From Maritimibacter dapengensis (lineage in GTDB: Bacteria > Pseudomonadota > Alphaproteobacteria > Rhodobacterales > Rhodobacteraceae), in the NCBI RefSeq assembly GCF_019218265.1, contig NZ_JAHUZE010000003.1, positions 434,001 to 498,000 of the forward strand: a DNA stretch of 64,000 nt, in the 5' to 3' direction. The translations under genes and the position numbers were made by a program. The notes under the pieces were generated by a model that worked only from the letters and a program-made list of their open reading frames with translations, ran no database searches and had not been told where the DNA came from. This document shows positions 39,051 to 47,586 of the stretch, one piece after another (within the stretch, counting starts at the first letter, position 1; every line of letters starts with the position of its first letter).

Positions 39051-41702
39051 TCAGAAGTTCAACGACACATCGCGGTGGTTCGCCGTGCAGCGGGCCATGG
39101 CAAGCGCCTGAGCGCGGGTGAAGCGATCCTGCGTGCGGATGCCGAACGTGCCCTTCACACCTTCAACATAGGTCCGGATGCCGGGCAGCGCGCCCTCCGC
39201 ATCCATTCGCCACTGTTTCTGCGCGGCGTACTCTTCCAGAGCTTCCTCATAGTCAGCCACTGCCGCTTCTCGATCCACCTCGTCCTCGTCGATTTCACGG
39301 CGAGCCGAAGCCAGCGCCGACTTCACGTCGCCCGCGCCTTCGACTTCGCCGATCAAGTCTTCGACATTCTCGATCTCGGCGGCGTCGGCCTCGCCTTGGC
39401 CGTTTTCGATCAGACTGCGGACGTCGGCCAGCGGCCCTTCCAACGCCATGAATGCGGCATTGTCACCCAGGACCGCATAGACTTCCGCCGGGCCGGAATA
39501 GGCATCGTCTGCCGCGCGTCGATACTGGTTCCGGGCCGCGTCTTCGGCAGAGGTCAATTCCGCGAAGCGATCATGCACCTCATCCCAATCCGCAGGAATC
39601 TGCGCTTCGAGTGTCGCGATCTCTTCGTCGATATGCGCGATTTCCTCTTCCAGCGCCGGAGCCCGTTCGCTGTCTCCACCGATCCGTGAAAGAGTGGTCG
39701 CAGCCACGTCCCGTTCTTCGCGCAAACGGCGGATCTGCTTCTCAAGCCCGCGCACGAGGGTAAGCTGGGGCCGATATTCGCCCGCGGCCGCATTCACTGC
39801 CGCGTCCGTTTCGGCAATTGCTTCGATCTGAGCGATCGCTTCGTCCGCTGCGTCCAGACCGGAAGTGAAGTCCTCTGCAAGGTCCTCAGGCAAAGCCGAG
39901 AGGTCGACCATCCGTCCGGTTTCGATCGCGTCCTGCGTGACACTGGTCGACGCCAGCCGATCGGCGACGTAATCCTCGAGACAGAGCTGAAGCTTGGGAT
40001 TGCGTGGTGGCGGCGCTGTTTCGGACAGGAAACTCACCCGGTTCGGCAGATAGTTCACAAGCGGCGGGTAAAGCCCGACGATGCCCAGCGCGACAAGCTG
40101 AAGCACGATGAACGGAATCACGCCCTTATAGATCTGGAGCGTCTTCACGACCGCCGGAGCGACCCCGCGCAGGTAGAATAGTGCAAACCCAAACGGTGGC
40201 GTCAGGAACGAGGTCTGCATGTTCAGGCCGATCATCACGCCAAGCCACACGGCGGTGACGTTCGCGCCCGGATCAGACAACAGGATCGGCGCCACGATTG
40301 GCACGACGACCACCGCGATCTCGATGAAATCGAGGAAGAAGCCAAGAACGAAGATAACCGCCATCACGATCACGAACTGGGTCCAGAACCCGCCCGGTAG
40401 GCCATTCAGGAACTCGCGCACCAGCTCTTCACCGCCGAACCCGCGGAATGCCGCGGTCAGCATGGCAGCACCGAGCAGGATGATGAAGACAAGCGATGTT
40501 GTCTTCGCCGTCTCCAGCATGACCTGTTGCAGCGTGTTGTCGATGCGGATGGCCCGGAATGCCGACATGATCAGCGCGACCAGAAGGCCGACGGTGGCGA
40601 CCGCGCCGATGGCGATGCCGATGCTGTCGGCGCTTTCGTCCATGGCTTTCACGTTCATCTCGAAATTCGCCAGAGCGAAGCCGATGGCGACGAGCGAGAC
40701 GATTGCGATGATGGCGGGAAGAAACAGGCCGCGCGATCCTTCGGTTGGCAGTCGGTAAGACGCCATGATAAGCGCACCCGCCGCCCCGATAGCGCCAGCT
40801 TGGTTCACCGTCGCGATACCGCCGATGATCGAACCCAGCACGAGAAAGATGAGAGCGAGAGGCGGAACCAGCGTCAGAGTAACCCGGCCCCAGAAGGCGA
40901 GGTTGAATTTCTGATCCTTGTCATGCACCGCAGGTGCAGCTTTCGGCTTCAGGATGGCATAGACGAGAATATAGATCATGTAGATCCCGACCAGCACAAG
41001 GCCGGGGATCAACGCACCAAGGAACATTTCGCCAGCCGATGTGCCGGATACGTCGAAGATCGACGGCATCGAAAGCTCGCCGGTCGCGTCTTTGTGCAAC
41101 GACTTACGCAAGGTTGAGGCTTGGTCGGCGGCACTGGCCAACTGGTCCGCCAGAATGATGAGTACGATCGAAGGCGGAATGATCTGCCCCAATGTGCCCG
41201 AGGCCGCGATTGTGCCGGTGGCCAGCGATTGCGAATAGTTCGAGCGGAGCATGGCGGGAAGCGAAATCATCCCCATGGCAACAACCGTCGCGCCGACGAT
41301 GCCGGTGGTCGCCGCCAGAAGTGCGCCGACGAACACCACCGAAATGCCAAGACCGCCCGGCACCGGGCCGAACAATTGCGCCATGGTGACCAGCAGGTCT
41401 TCCGCAATCTTGGACCGCTGGAGCATGATGCCCATGAAGATGAAGAGCGGGATGGCGATGAGCGTATCCCTCTCGACCTCCCAATAGACCCCTCGGAGGT
41501 TGGTCACCCCCGCCGTCAGCCATTGCTGCGGTCCGCCGGAGTGGAAATAGGCGTCGGTGTTACCCTCGAACGCATAGCCCGCGAGCGCGGCGAGCCCGAT
41601 TGAGATGATCGCGGCACCCGGAAGCGCGAACGCGACCGGATAACCCGAGCCGAGCGCGGTCGCCATTATGACGACGAGGAGAAGAAGGAAGAAGAGTTCC
41701 AT
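39051..41702 (-). CDS. dctM: TRAP transporter large permease (DctM) with long C-terminal extension
   Basis: An 883-residue protein. The first 570 or so residues form the membrane domain that carries out sodium-coupled solute uptake (GSGYPVAFALPGAAIISIG, AIPLFIFMGIMLQRSKIAEDLL, ATTGIVGATVVAMGMISLPAML, SGTLGQIIPPSIVLIILADQ). It is longer than the usual 430-residue DctM, with an insert of extra helices in the middle. The last 300 residues are soluble, very acidic and predicted coiled coil (LEKQIRRLREERDVAATTL, LEEEIAHIDEEIATLEAQI). Last gene of dctP-dctQ-dctM. Confidence 0.9.
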   Translation of the reverse strand: MELFFLLLLVVIMATALGSGYPVAFALPGAAIISIGLAALAGYAFEGNTDAYFHSGGPQQWLTAGVTNLRGVYWEVERDTLIAIPLFIFMGIMLQRSKIAEDLLVTMAQLFGPVPGGLGISVVFVGALLAATTGIVGATVVAMGMISLPAMLRSNYSQSLATGTIAASGTLGQIIPPSIVLIILADQLASAADQASTLRKSLHKDATGELSMPSIFDVSGTSAGEMFLGALIPGLVLVGIYMIYILVYAILKPKAAPAVHDKDQKFNLAFWGRVTLTLVPPLALIFLVLGSIIGGIATVNQAGAIGAAGALIMASYRLPTEGSRGLFLPAIIAIVSLVAIGFALANFEMNVKAMDESADSIGIAIGAVATVGLLVALIMSAFRAIRIDNTLQQVMLETAKTTSLVFIILLGAAMLTAAFRGFGGEELVREFLNGLPGGFWTQFVIVMAVIFVLGFFLDFIEIAVVVVPIVAPILLSDPGANVTAVWLGVMIGLNMQTSFLTPPFGFALFYLRGVAPAVVKTLQIYKGVIPFIVLQLVALGIVGLYPPLVNYLPNRVSFLSETAPPPRNPKLQLCLEDYVADRLASTSVTQDAIETGRMVDLSALPEDLAEDFTSGLDAADEAIAQIEAIAETDAAVNAAAGEYRPQLTLVRGLEKQIRRLREERDVAATTLSRIGGDSERAPALEEEIAHIDEEIATLEAQIPADWDEVHDRFAELTSAEDAARNQYRRAADDAYSGPAEVYAVLGDNAAFMALEGPLADVRSLIENGQGEADAAEIENVEDLIGEVEGAGDVKSALASARREIDEDEVDREAAVADYEEALEEYAAQKQWRMDAEGALPGIRTYVEGVKGTFGIRTQDRFTRAQALAMARCTANHRDVSLNF

Positions 41703-41714
41703 GAAGCGTTCTCC

Positions 41715-42713
41715 TTAATGCGCCGCGGCCTGAGCCGGTTCGCGGTGGCCGGGTTCGTCCCGTTTGTCAGCAACTGCGTCGAAGAAGTAGCTGACGAATT
41801 CGATCAGCATGGTGATCGCGAACAGGCCGATGAATGCTGCCATCTGATACTTCACATACATGCCGTAAGGCCCGGCCTGGCTCACCTCGTAGTTGGCGAG
41901 CGGTGCATTGATGATCGACTGCGGCCCGTTCAGACCGATGAACAGGATGACCCAGGTCGTCGACATGCCCAATAGGATCGTGCCGATCGCGTTAATGAAG
42001 CCGCGCTTTGTGCGCCCGAACCCGGCATAGAGCACGTCGACCCGCACGTGGCCCTCGTCGAACAGCGTATAAGCCGAGGCAAACAGGAACAGCGCGGCGT
42101 ACCAGTAACGCACCAGGTCGCCCATCAACGCTTGCTCATACGAGAACACGAAACGCGAAATCACGATCAGAAGCTCGGCGGCAACGATCAACAACGCAAG
42201 CCAGACGAAGCCCAGCGTGCGGGTGAACAGCGCAATGACGAAGGCGACGATCACGAGGGGACCATGGACCCAAGGCCCGACCCAGTTCGCACGCGCGAGG
42301 TTCCGCGCGAGATCCTGACCGAGAAGAGGCTCGATGAAGTCTTCGGTCCGCATGAAGGCGATGGCTGCGTCGAAAACGCCCACGAGGAACACCGTCCAGA
42401 ACAAAGCACGGATCAGGTAGGTGTTGAACTTGTGGATTTGCAGCGCGTCCCAGCGCAACGACCGATCCTGCGTCATGAGAACGAAAGCGGCCCCAACCGC
42501 GACCGCGACAGCGTAAATCGCAAGGTGGACGTAGGGGAGTGTCCCGCCTCCTGTGCCCAAGGCTTTTATCCCGGGCCAGTCGAGATAGACGACGAGGATG
42601 TTGTTCAGCAGAAGTGCCGCCAGCACCGTCAGACTGATCCACCCGAAAAGACGTGGCAGAACCGCCGGCTTTCCGTGGCGCGGAATCTCTGTGTGATCGA
42701 AGACCTCGGTCAT
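41715..42713 (-). CDS. dctQ: TRAP transporter small permease (DctQ)
   Basis: A 332-residue inner-membrane protein, larger than the typical 160-200-residue DctQ because extra helices precede the conserved four-helix region (LVRYWYAALFLFASAYTLFDEGHVRVDVLYAGF). It links the binding protein to DctM. I chose the ATG at 42713, which has GGGAGGGG just upstream, over the in-frame ATG at 42725. It ends 12 bases before dctM starts. Confidence 0.9.
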   Translation of the reverse strand: MTEVFDHTEIPRHGKPAVLPRLFGWISLTVLAALLLNNILVVYLDWPGIKALGTGGGTLPYVHLAIYAVAVAVGAAFVLMTQDRSLRWDALQIHKFNTYLIRALFWTVFLVGVFDAAIAFMRTEDFIEPLLGQDLARNLARANWVGPWVHGPLVIVAFVIALFTRTLGFVWLALLIVAAELLIVISRFVFSYEQALMGDLVRYWYAALFLFASAYTLFDEGHVRVDVLYAGFGRTKRGFINAIGTILLGMSTTWVILFIGLNGPQSIINAPLANYEVSQAGPYGMYVKYQMAAFIGLFAITMLIEFVSYFFDAVADKRDEPGHREPAQAAAH

Positions 42714-42763
42714 TGCCCCTCCCATCGCAATTATTGCGTGAATGCGCGCTCGTTTATCAGAAA

Positions 42764-42800
42764 AAAAGCGGGACAGAAGCCCCGCTTTTCATTTTTTCGC
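42764..42800 (-). terminator. Attenuating hairpin between dctP and dctQ
   Basis: AAAAGCGGG (42764-42772) pairs with CCCGCTTTT (42781-42789) around an 8-base loop, and T-rich runs flank it on both strands. Between dctP and dctQ this would stop part of the transcripts, giving more binding protein than membrane subunits. Confidence 0.7.
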
Positions 42801-42817
42801 TCAGATGCACAAAGTGA

Positions 42818-43903
42818 TTACTCGATACCGAGAATCCGGTTCCGGTTGGCCACCAGTTGCCCTTCGAACAGGGCAAGGCCACGACCATACTCGCGCATGG
42901 CGGCCTGGGCGCTGTCGTTGACGCGCGCGGCCAGGTCGGAATGTGCTGCTGTTTCCTCGAACACTTCCGCCGCGGCTTCGCCCATCGCGTCCCACACGTC
43001 CTCGTTGAACGATTTGACCTCGACGCCCTGCTCCTCCTGCAGTTTGTTGAGGTATTCGCCGTTCAGAGCGGTCGCTTCGTAGTAGCTGTTGGCGTTCTCT
43101 TCGAGCGCTGCCGCGGTGATGACAGCACGCTCCGTGTCGGAAAGACCCGACCACCACGACTTGTTCGACGTGAGCGAAAGCTGCGCGCCCGGCTCATGCA
43201 TACCACCGGTGTAATAGAACTTCGCGGCCTCGTAGAACTTCATGAAGTAGTCGTTGTAGGGACCGACCCACTCCGTCGCTTCGATCGAACCGGAGACGAG
43301 GTTTTCGTAGATCTGACCACCCGGAAGCGACACGGTCGACGCGCCGAGTTTCGACAGAACCTGACCACCAAGGCCCGGAATACGCATTTTCAGACCCTTG
43401 AGGTCGTCAGCGCTTTCGATTTCCTTGTTGAACCAACCGCCGGCTTGCGTGCCGGTGTTGCCGGCCGGCAGGCCGTAGAGACCGAATTCGTCCTGCACTT
43501 CGTCCCAAAGCGCACGGCCTTCACCGTAGAGGCACCAGGCGTTGATCTCGGCGAACGTCATGCCGAACGGCACTGCGGTGAAGTAGGCCAGGGCCGGGTG
43601 TTTGCCCGTCCAGTAATAGTCGGCGCCGATATAGGCTTGCGAGTTTCCGCTCGCGACTTCGTCGAACACGTCGAGCGCGCCCACGCGCTCACCCGCTGCG
43701 AAGTACTCGGTCTGAATGGCACCTTCCGACAACTCGGTGATGCGGTCGGCCAGACGCTGTGCCGATACACCGAGACCGGGGAAGTCCCGCGGCCAGGTCG
43801 ACACGATGGTCATGGTCTTTGCACCCTGCGCAACCGCCGGGGCAGCCAGTGCGGTACCGGCGGCGCCGAGTGCGGCACCTTTCAGAAACTTACGACGTTC
43901 CAT
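42818..43903 (-). CDS. dctP: TRAP transporter solute-binding protein (DctP/TakP-like)
   Basis: A 361-residue periplasmic binding protein. The N-terminus ERRKFLKGAALGAAGTALAAP is a likely twin-arginine signal. TWPRDFPGLGVSAQRLADRI, EWVGPYNDYFMKFYEAAKFYY and GGMHEPGAQL resemble TakP of Rhodobacter, which binds 2-oxo acids, and the related group annotated for mannitol/chloroaromatics. A 2-oxo acid or similar monocarboxylate is the best guess for the ligand. The ATG at 43903 follows GGAGGAGGA; an in-frame start at 43975 would bury the signal peptide. Confidence 0.9.
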   Translation of the reverse strand: MERRKFLKGAALGAAGTALAAPAVAQGAKTMTIVSTWPRDFPGLGVSAQRLADRITELSEGAIQTEYFAAGERVGALDVFDEVASGNSQAYIGADYYWTGKHPALAYFTAVPFGMTFAEINAWCLYGEGRALWDEVQDEFGLYGLPAGNTGTQAGGWFNKEIESADDLKGLKMRIPGLGGQVLSKLGASTVSLPGGQIYENLVSGSIEATEWVGPYNDYFMKFYEAAKFYYTGGMHEPGAQLSLTSNKSWWSGLSDTERAVITAAALEENANSYYEATALNGEYLNKLQEEQGVEVKSFNEDVWDAMGEAAAEVFEETAAHSDLAARVNDSAQAAMREYGRGLALFEGQLVANRNRILGIE

Positions 43904-43919
43904 GAGTATCCTCCTCCGT

Positions 43920-43933
43920 ATGACGTCAGTCAT
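43920..43933. promoter_or_regulatory. Operator-like palindrome upstream of dctP
   Basis: ATGAC-GTCA-GTCAT is an inverted repeat with perfect 5-base arms, a few bases upstream of the dctP ribosome-binding site. Farther up, on the minus strand, TTGAAA (44003-43998), 16 bases and TAGGGT (43981-43976) form a possible promoter. A repressor site is plausible; no regulator gene is adjacent. Confidence 0.3.
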
Positions 43934-44046
43934 GTGTTTTATTGGGTGCGCACCTCCCAGCGCGCAGCCTGCCACACCCTAGCCAGTAGAAGAGGGATTT
44001 CAAACGGTTTCAGTCGGACCAGCCGGTTAAATTCGCGTCAACGGGC

Positions 44047-44087
44047 CAAAAAAGTGGCGGCACTACGGGAATTTACGTAGTGCCGCC
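44047..44087 (-). terminator. Terminator of rpoE-chrR
   Basis: On the minus strand a perfect 12-bp stem (GGCGGCACTACG with CGTAGTGCCGCC, 44056-44067 and 44076-44087) has an 8-base loop and is followed by ACTTTTTTGG. It lies 23 bases past the chrR stop. Confidence 0.9.
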
Positions 44088-44109
44088 GGTTTCCGTCTAA
44101 AGCGCGATG

Positions 44110-44751
44110 TTAGATCGCGAAGAATGGCTGCAGGATTCGCGGGACAAACGCACTGAACCGAAGCGGCGCGTCCGTGGCGGCAAGGCAGATGCAATCTTCG
44201 CCTTCGTCTGCCATGGGTACGTGTTCAAGATCGTCGGTCGCGACCTCGACATCGCCGACATCGAAATGACCTGTCGAGTCAGAGAACCCGCCCTGCAGCA
44301 CCATTGTCAGCTCCAGCCCGCCATGGCTGTGCTCAGGCACCGGCCGGCCAGCGGGGATATAGAGCAACCGCGCAGACCCTTCGTTGCCCATGTCCAGAAT
44401 GCACTGACGCACGCCACCGCCGAGCTTCTTCCACTTCGGGGGTTTCCCGGAAAGCGCATCGACGACCGGGCCGGGGTAGATGCCCTGTCGCGACGCCGGC
44501 TCGGGTTCCACGTCGATCGCATCGTCCAACGCACCCATCACGCGGTCGCGCATACCACCGGACAGCTTTTCTTCTGCCATGCCTTCGAGCACCGCGCCTC
44601 CTGCCGCCTGATGCGCCAGCAGATTGGCCCGGCATTCGTCACACATGGAAACATGGCTCGCCACCACCAGCGCGAAGGGCCGCGGCAGGTTTCCGGCGAC
44701 ATAAGCCGCCATGATTGCATCCGGGATATGGTGCGAGATCTGTTCGCTCAT
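44110..44751 (-). CDS. chrR: Zinc anti-sigma factor ChrR
   Basis: A 213-residue anti-sigma factor. The N-terminal zinc anti-sigma domain has His7/His8 and HVSMCDEC (His33, Cys37, Cys40), which grips RpoE. The C-terminal cupin domain has PEHSHGGLELTMVLQG, a later histidine in DLEHVPM and the CxC of DCICLA, all equivalent to the metal ligands and cysteines of Rhodobacter ChrR. In that family singlet oxygen and organic hydroperoxides release the sigma factor. It begins four bases after rpoE ends. Confidence 0.92.
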   Translation of the reverse strand: MSEQISHHIPDAIMAAYVAGNLPRPFALVVASHVSMCDECRANLLAHQAAGGAVLEGMAEEKLSGGMRDRVMGALDDAIDVEPEPASRQGIYPGPVVDALSGKPPKWKKLGGGVRQCILDMGNEGSARLLYIPAGRPVPEHSHGGLELTMVLQGGFSDSTGHFDVGDVEVATDDLEHVPMADEGEDCICLAATDAPLRFSAFVPRILQPFFAI

Positions 44752-44755
44752 CTCT

Positions 44756-45349
44756 CTACCTCAGATCCTTCAATTCATGCCTCAGCCGTTCCAGACCCAG
44801 CCGTATCCGGGATTTGATCGTCCCGAGAGGCAGGCCCGTCGCCTCGGCGATATCACTATGAGTCAGCTCACCAAGGTATGCCTTCTCGATCATGTCGCGC
44901 TGGTCAGGGTTCAGCCGGTCGAGCGCATCGCGCAGCACATCGGTTTCCTGCTCCAACGCAAGAACCTGACCCGCATCGGGCTCGGTCTCTTCCGCTTCCG
45001 CCTTGAGCGCCTCCGGCATAGGACGGCCCTCCTTGCGGATGATGTCGATCTGGCGATTGCGGGCGACCTGATAGATCCAACTGGAGACCTGCGCCCGCTC
45101 GGGATCGTATAGGTGCGCTTTGCGCCAGACCGAAAGCATGACGTCCTGCACGATGTCCTCGGCCTGTCCGGCCGGGGCACCCGCGCGAATGACAAAACCC
45201 TTCAGCCGTGGTGCGAAATGATCGAACAACAACCCGAAGGCGCGCTTGTCGCGGTTGTCCCTGATCGCAAGCATCCAGAGCGTTTGCTCGGAATAGGCTT
45301 TTTGATCCGCTTTCGTTGCCACGTGCCGGGCTTTCTCAACTGTCTCCAT
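44756..45349 (-). CDS. rpoE: ECF sigma factor RpoE (singlet-oxygen/peroxide response)
   Basis: A 197-residue ECF sigma factor. Region 2 is LLFDHFAPRLKGFVIRAG...AEDIVQDVMLSVWRKAHLYDP; region 4 is LNPDQRDMIEKAYLGELTHSDIAEATGLPLGTIKSRI. I take the ATG at 45349 as start: a candidate in-frame ATG at 45415 lies only five bases past the -10 element of the gene's own sigma-E promoter, so it would fall upstream of or at the transcription start. Co-transcribed with chrR; release from ChrR activates both promoters in the divergent gap. Confidence 0.9.
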   Translation of the reverse strand: METVEKARHVATKADQKAYSEQTLWMLAIRDNRDKRAFGLLFDHFAPRLKGFVIRAGAPAGQAEDIVQDVMLSVWRKAHLYDPERAQVSSWIYQVARNRQIDIIRKEGRPMPEALKAEAEETEPDAGQVLALEQETDVLRDALDRLNPDQRDMIEKAYLGELTHSDIAEATGLPLGTIKSRIRLGLERLRHELKDLR

Positions 45350-45419
45350 GCCAACGGGACGCACGCATCGCGTGCTTGGTTCCTCGGCAATCAGGTCGTC
45401 ACTTAGCCTCAACATAACC

Positions 45420-45449
45420 CGATTACGCGCCGCGTTGAAACTTGGATCA
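45420..45449 (-). promoter_or_regulatory. Autoregulatory sigma-E promoter of rpoE-chrR
   Basis: On the minus strand TGATCC (45449-45444), 18 bases, then TAATCG (45425-45420). It matches the RpoE consensus known from Rhodobacter (TGATCC, about 18 bases, TAA). It is the mirror image of the plus-strand site four bases away. Confidence 0.8.
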
Positions 45450-45453
45450 GTAG

Positions 45454-45483
45454 TGATCCGTATTTTTTCCCGACACGTAATCG
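45454..45483 (+). promoter_or_regulatory. Sigma-E promoter of the FAD oxidoreductase-DUF1365-SDR operon
   Basis: TGATCC (45454-45459), an 18-base spacer and TAATCG (45478-45483), with the same hexamers and spacing as the minus-strand rpoE promoter. The ATG follows 19 bases later, behind AAGAGGATATG. Confidence 0.8.
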
Positions 45484-45502
45484 AACGGAAAACCAAGAGG
45501 AT

Positions 45503-46804
45503 ATGACGAGTATGTCTTTCGATGCCCCCCTGACACGGACCCAACGCATTGCCATCATCGGCGGAGGCGTGTCCGGTCTTGCCGCTGCTTACACGTTGGG
45601 CGCCACCCATGACGTGACGCTCTTCGAGGCCGAACCGCGCCTCGGCGGTCATGCGCGGACCAAGATGGCCGGCCGGAACGGGGATCAGCCGGTCGACACC
45701 GGGTTCATCGTGTTCAACTACGAAACCTATCCGCACTTCACCCGGATGCTCGACGCACTCGATGTGCCAGTGGCGAAATCGAACATGAGCTTCGGGGCGA
45801 CCGTCGACGGTGGCGCAATGGAATACTCCCTGCAGTCCCTGAACGCGATTTTCGGTCAGCGGCGCAACATCGCCCGCCCGCGCTTCGTCAAGATGATCCG
45901 CGACCTGACGAAGTTCAACGCCGAAGCCGAGGCTCATGCCGACGACGATGACATGACCATCGCGGATCTGGTCGACAAGATGCGTTTGGGCCAGTGGTTC
46001 GAGCGCTACTACCTCATGCCGATGTGCGGCGCGATCTGGTCGACCTCCACGGACGAAATCCGGGGATTCCCGGCCAAGAGCCTCGTCAATTTCTTTCGCA
46101 ACCACGCGCTTCTGGGGTGGCAGCAGCACCAGTGGATGACGATTGACGGAGGCTCGGTCGAATACGTGCGGCGTCTGACCGACAATCTGCGCGCAAAAGG
46201 CGTGGATCTTCGGCCAGCGACTCCGATAGAAGCCGTGACGCGACTTGCCGGTGCAGCGCAGGTCAAGCCCTACGGCCAAGCGCCGGAAATCTACGACCAT
46301 GTCATATTCGCGACCCATTCCGACGATGCGCTGAAGCTGTTGAAAGACCCTACTTCTGCTGAAAGCGCCGCGCTCGGCAATCTGAACTACCAGGACAACG
46401 AAGTGATCCTTCACGCCGATGTAACGCAGATGCCACGGCGCAAGCTGTGCTGGTCATCGTGGAACTATCAGGCCGACACGCGTGCCGCGCGGGATCAAAT
46501 CGGCGTCACGTATTGGATGAACCGGCTTCAGAACATTCCCGAAGACGACCCGCTCTTCATCACGCTCAACCCCGCCGAGTCGATCCGGGAAGACTTGATC
46601 TACGACCGCGCCAATTTCCGCCACCCTGTCTTCGACCGTGCTGCCCTGCGTGCCCAGCACGCCCTGCGCGAGATGCAAGGCGAGAACAATACGTGGTTCG
46701 CCGGCGCGTACACACGCTACGGTTTCCACGAGGACGGCTTCGCCTCAGGCGTGGCGATCGCCGATGCACTGTCGCCCGCAAACATGTTGGTCGCAGCGGA
46801 ATGA
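45503..46804 (+). CDS. FAD/NAD(P)-binding oxidoreductase of the RpoE regulon (amine-oxidase/desaturase-like)
   Basis: A 433-residue flavoprotein. The dinucleotide-binding loop IAIIGGGVSGLAAAYTL and FEAEPRLGGHART are at the N-terminus, and VDTGFIVFNYETYPHFTRML and WFAGAYTRYGFHEDGFASG are typical of the phytoene-desaturase/amine-oxidase group. In Rhodobacter sphaeroides the homologous gene next to rpoE is sigma-E-dependent, and this operon has been linked to furan fatty acid synthesis (UfaD/UfaO; recalled, exact assignment uncertain). A role in modifying membrane lipids during photo-oxidative stress is likely. The next gene overlaps by ATGA. Confidence 0.85.
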   Translation: MTSMSFDAPLTRTQRIAIIGGGVSGLAAAYTLGATHDVTLFEAEPRLGGHARTKMAGRNGDQPVDTGFIVFNYETYPHFTRMLDALDVPVAKSNMSFGATVDGGAMEYSLQSLNAIFGQRRNIARPRFVKMIRDLTKFNAEAEAHADDDDMTIADLVDKMRLGQWFERYYLMPMCGAIWSTSTDEIRGFPAKSLVNFFRNHALLGWQQHQWMTIDGGSVEYVRRLTDNLRAKGVDLRPATPIEAVTRLAGAAQVKPYGQAPEIYDHVIFATHSDDALKLLKDPTSAESAALGNLNYQDNEVILHADVTQMPRRKLCWSSWNYQADTRAARDQIGVTYWMNRLQNIPEDDPLFITLNPAESIREDLIYDRANFRHPVFDRAALRAQHALREMQGENNTWFAGAYTRYGFHEDGFASGVAIADALSPANMLVAAE

Positions 46805-47553
46805 CGGGACACAGACATATGCGCGGGTCAACGACCCATGTCCGTAAGGGGTCCGTCCGAAACGCCTTTACCTACGGGGTCGACTACCTATTGATCGATC
46901 CGAATGAAACGGCGGATCTGCCGCCGCTGTTCTCGAGGAATTCCTGGGGCATCTTCGCCCTGCATGACCGTGATCACGGCGGTCCGCGTGGTGATGGTGA
47001 CGGCGTAGCATGGGCGCAGACGGTATTTACCAATGCCGGACTTGAACTCGACGGTGTCGAGATCCTGCTGCTCGCCCAGCCCCGGTTCCTCGGTTTCTGG
47101 TTTAACCCGGTCGCGTTCTGGCTCGCCCGCCGCGACGGCGACCTCATCGCTGTGATCGCGGAGGTGAACAACACGATGGGCGACCGGCATTCCTACCTAT
47201 GCGCAAAGCCCGGTTTCGAACCAATCCTGCCATCCGATCACCTGACCTCGCAAAAGGTGTTCCACGTCTCGCCGTTTCAGGAAATCTCGGGCGACTATCG
47301 GTTCCGTTTCGCGATGAGCGAAGACAGGATTGCCATTACCATCGACCTTATCGACGGCAACAAGGGGTTGACCGCGACCCTCACGGGCCCGCTTGCCCCG
47401 TTGACCTATCCACGTTTCGCAGGGGCCGCGCTGCGCCGCCCGGCCGGCGCTCTCAGGGTCATGGCGTTGATCCTGTGGCAGGCCGCCAAACTCACGGCAA
47501 AAGGCGCAGTGTTTCGCAAGAGGCCAGCCCCGCCTGCCGAGGAAATCAGCTAG
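46801..47553 (+). CDS. DUF1365 family protein
   Basis: A 250-residue protein of the DUF1365 family: HMRGSTTHVRKGSVRNAFTY at the start, SWGIFALHDRDHGGPRDG-like loop, QPRFLGFWFNPVAFWLA and VIAEVNNTMGDRHSYL. DUF1365 genes almost always pair with an FAD oxidoreductase of the preceding type and often with a cyclopropane-fatty-acid synthase; the biochemical role is unknown. The start is fixed by the ATGA overlap with the previous gene. Confidence 0.88.
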   Translation: MTGHRHMRGSTTHVRKGSVRNAFTYGVDYLLIDPNETADLPPLFSRNSWGIFALHDRDHGGPRGDGDGVAWAQTVFTNAGLELDGVEILLLAQPRFLGFWFNPVAFWLARRDGDLIAVIAEVNNTMGDRHSYLCAKPGFEPILPSDHLTSQKVFHVSPFQEISGDYRFRFAMSEDRIAITIDLIDGNKGLTATLTGPLAPLTYPRFAGAALRRPAGALRVMALILWQAAKLTAKGAVFRKRPAPPAEEIS

Positions 47554-47586
47554 GGAACAGGCCCCTCGGGCCTGCGTTATTGCTAC

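Noticed and set aside
45350-46414. Upstream in-frame extension of rpoE to 46414, and the ATG at 45415
   Set aside because: The extension overlaps the FAD oxidoreductase on the other strand and the divergent promoter region. The ATG at 45415 lies five bases past the -10 element, so it would not be properly transcribed.
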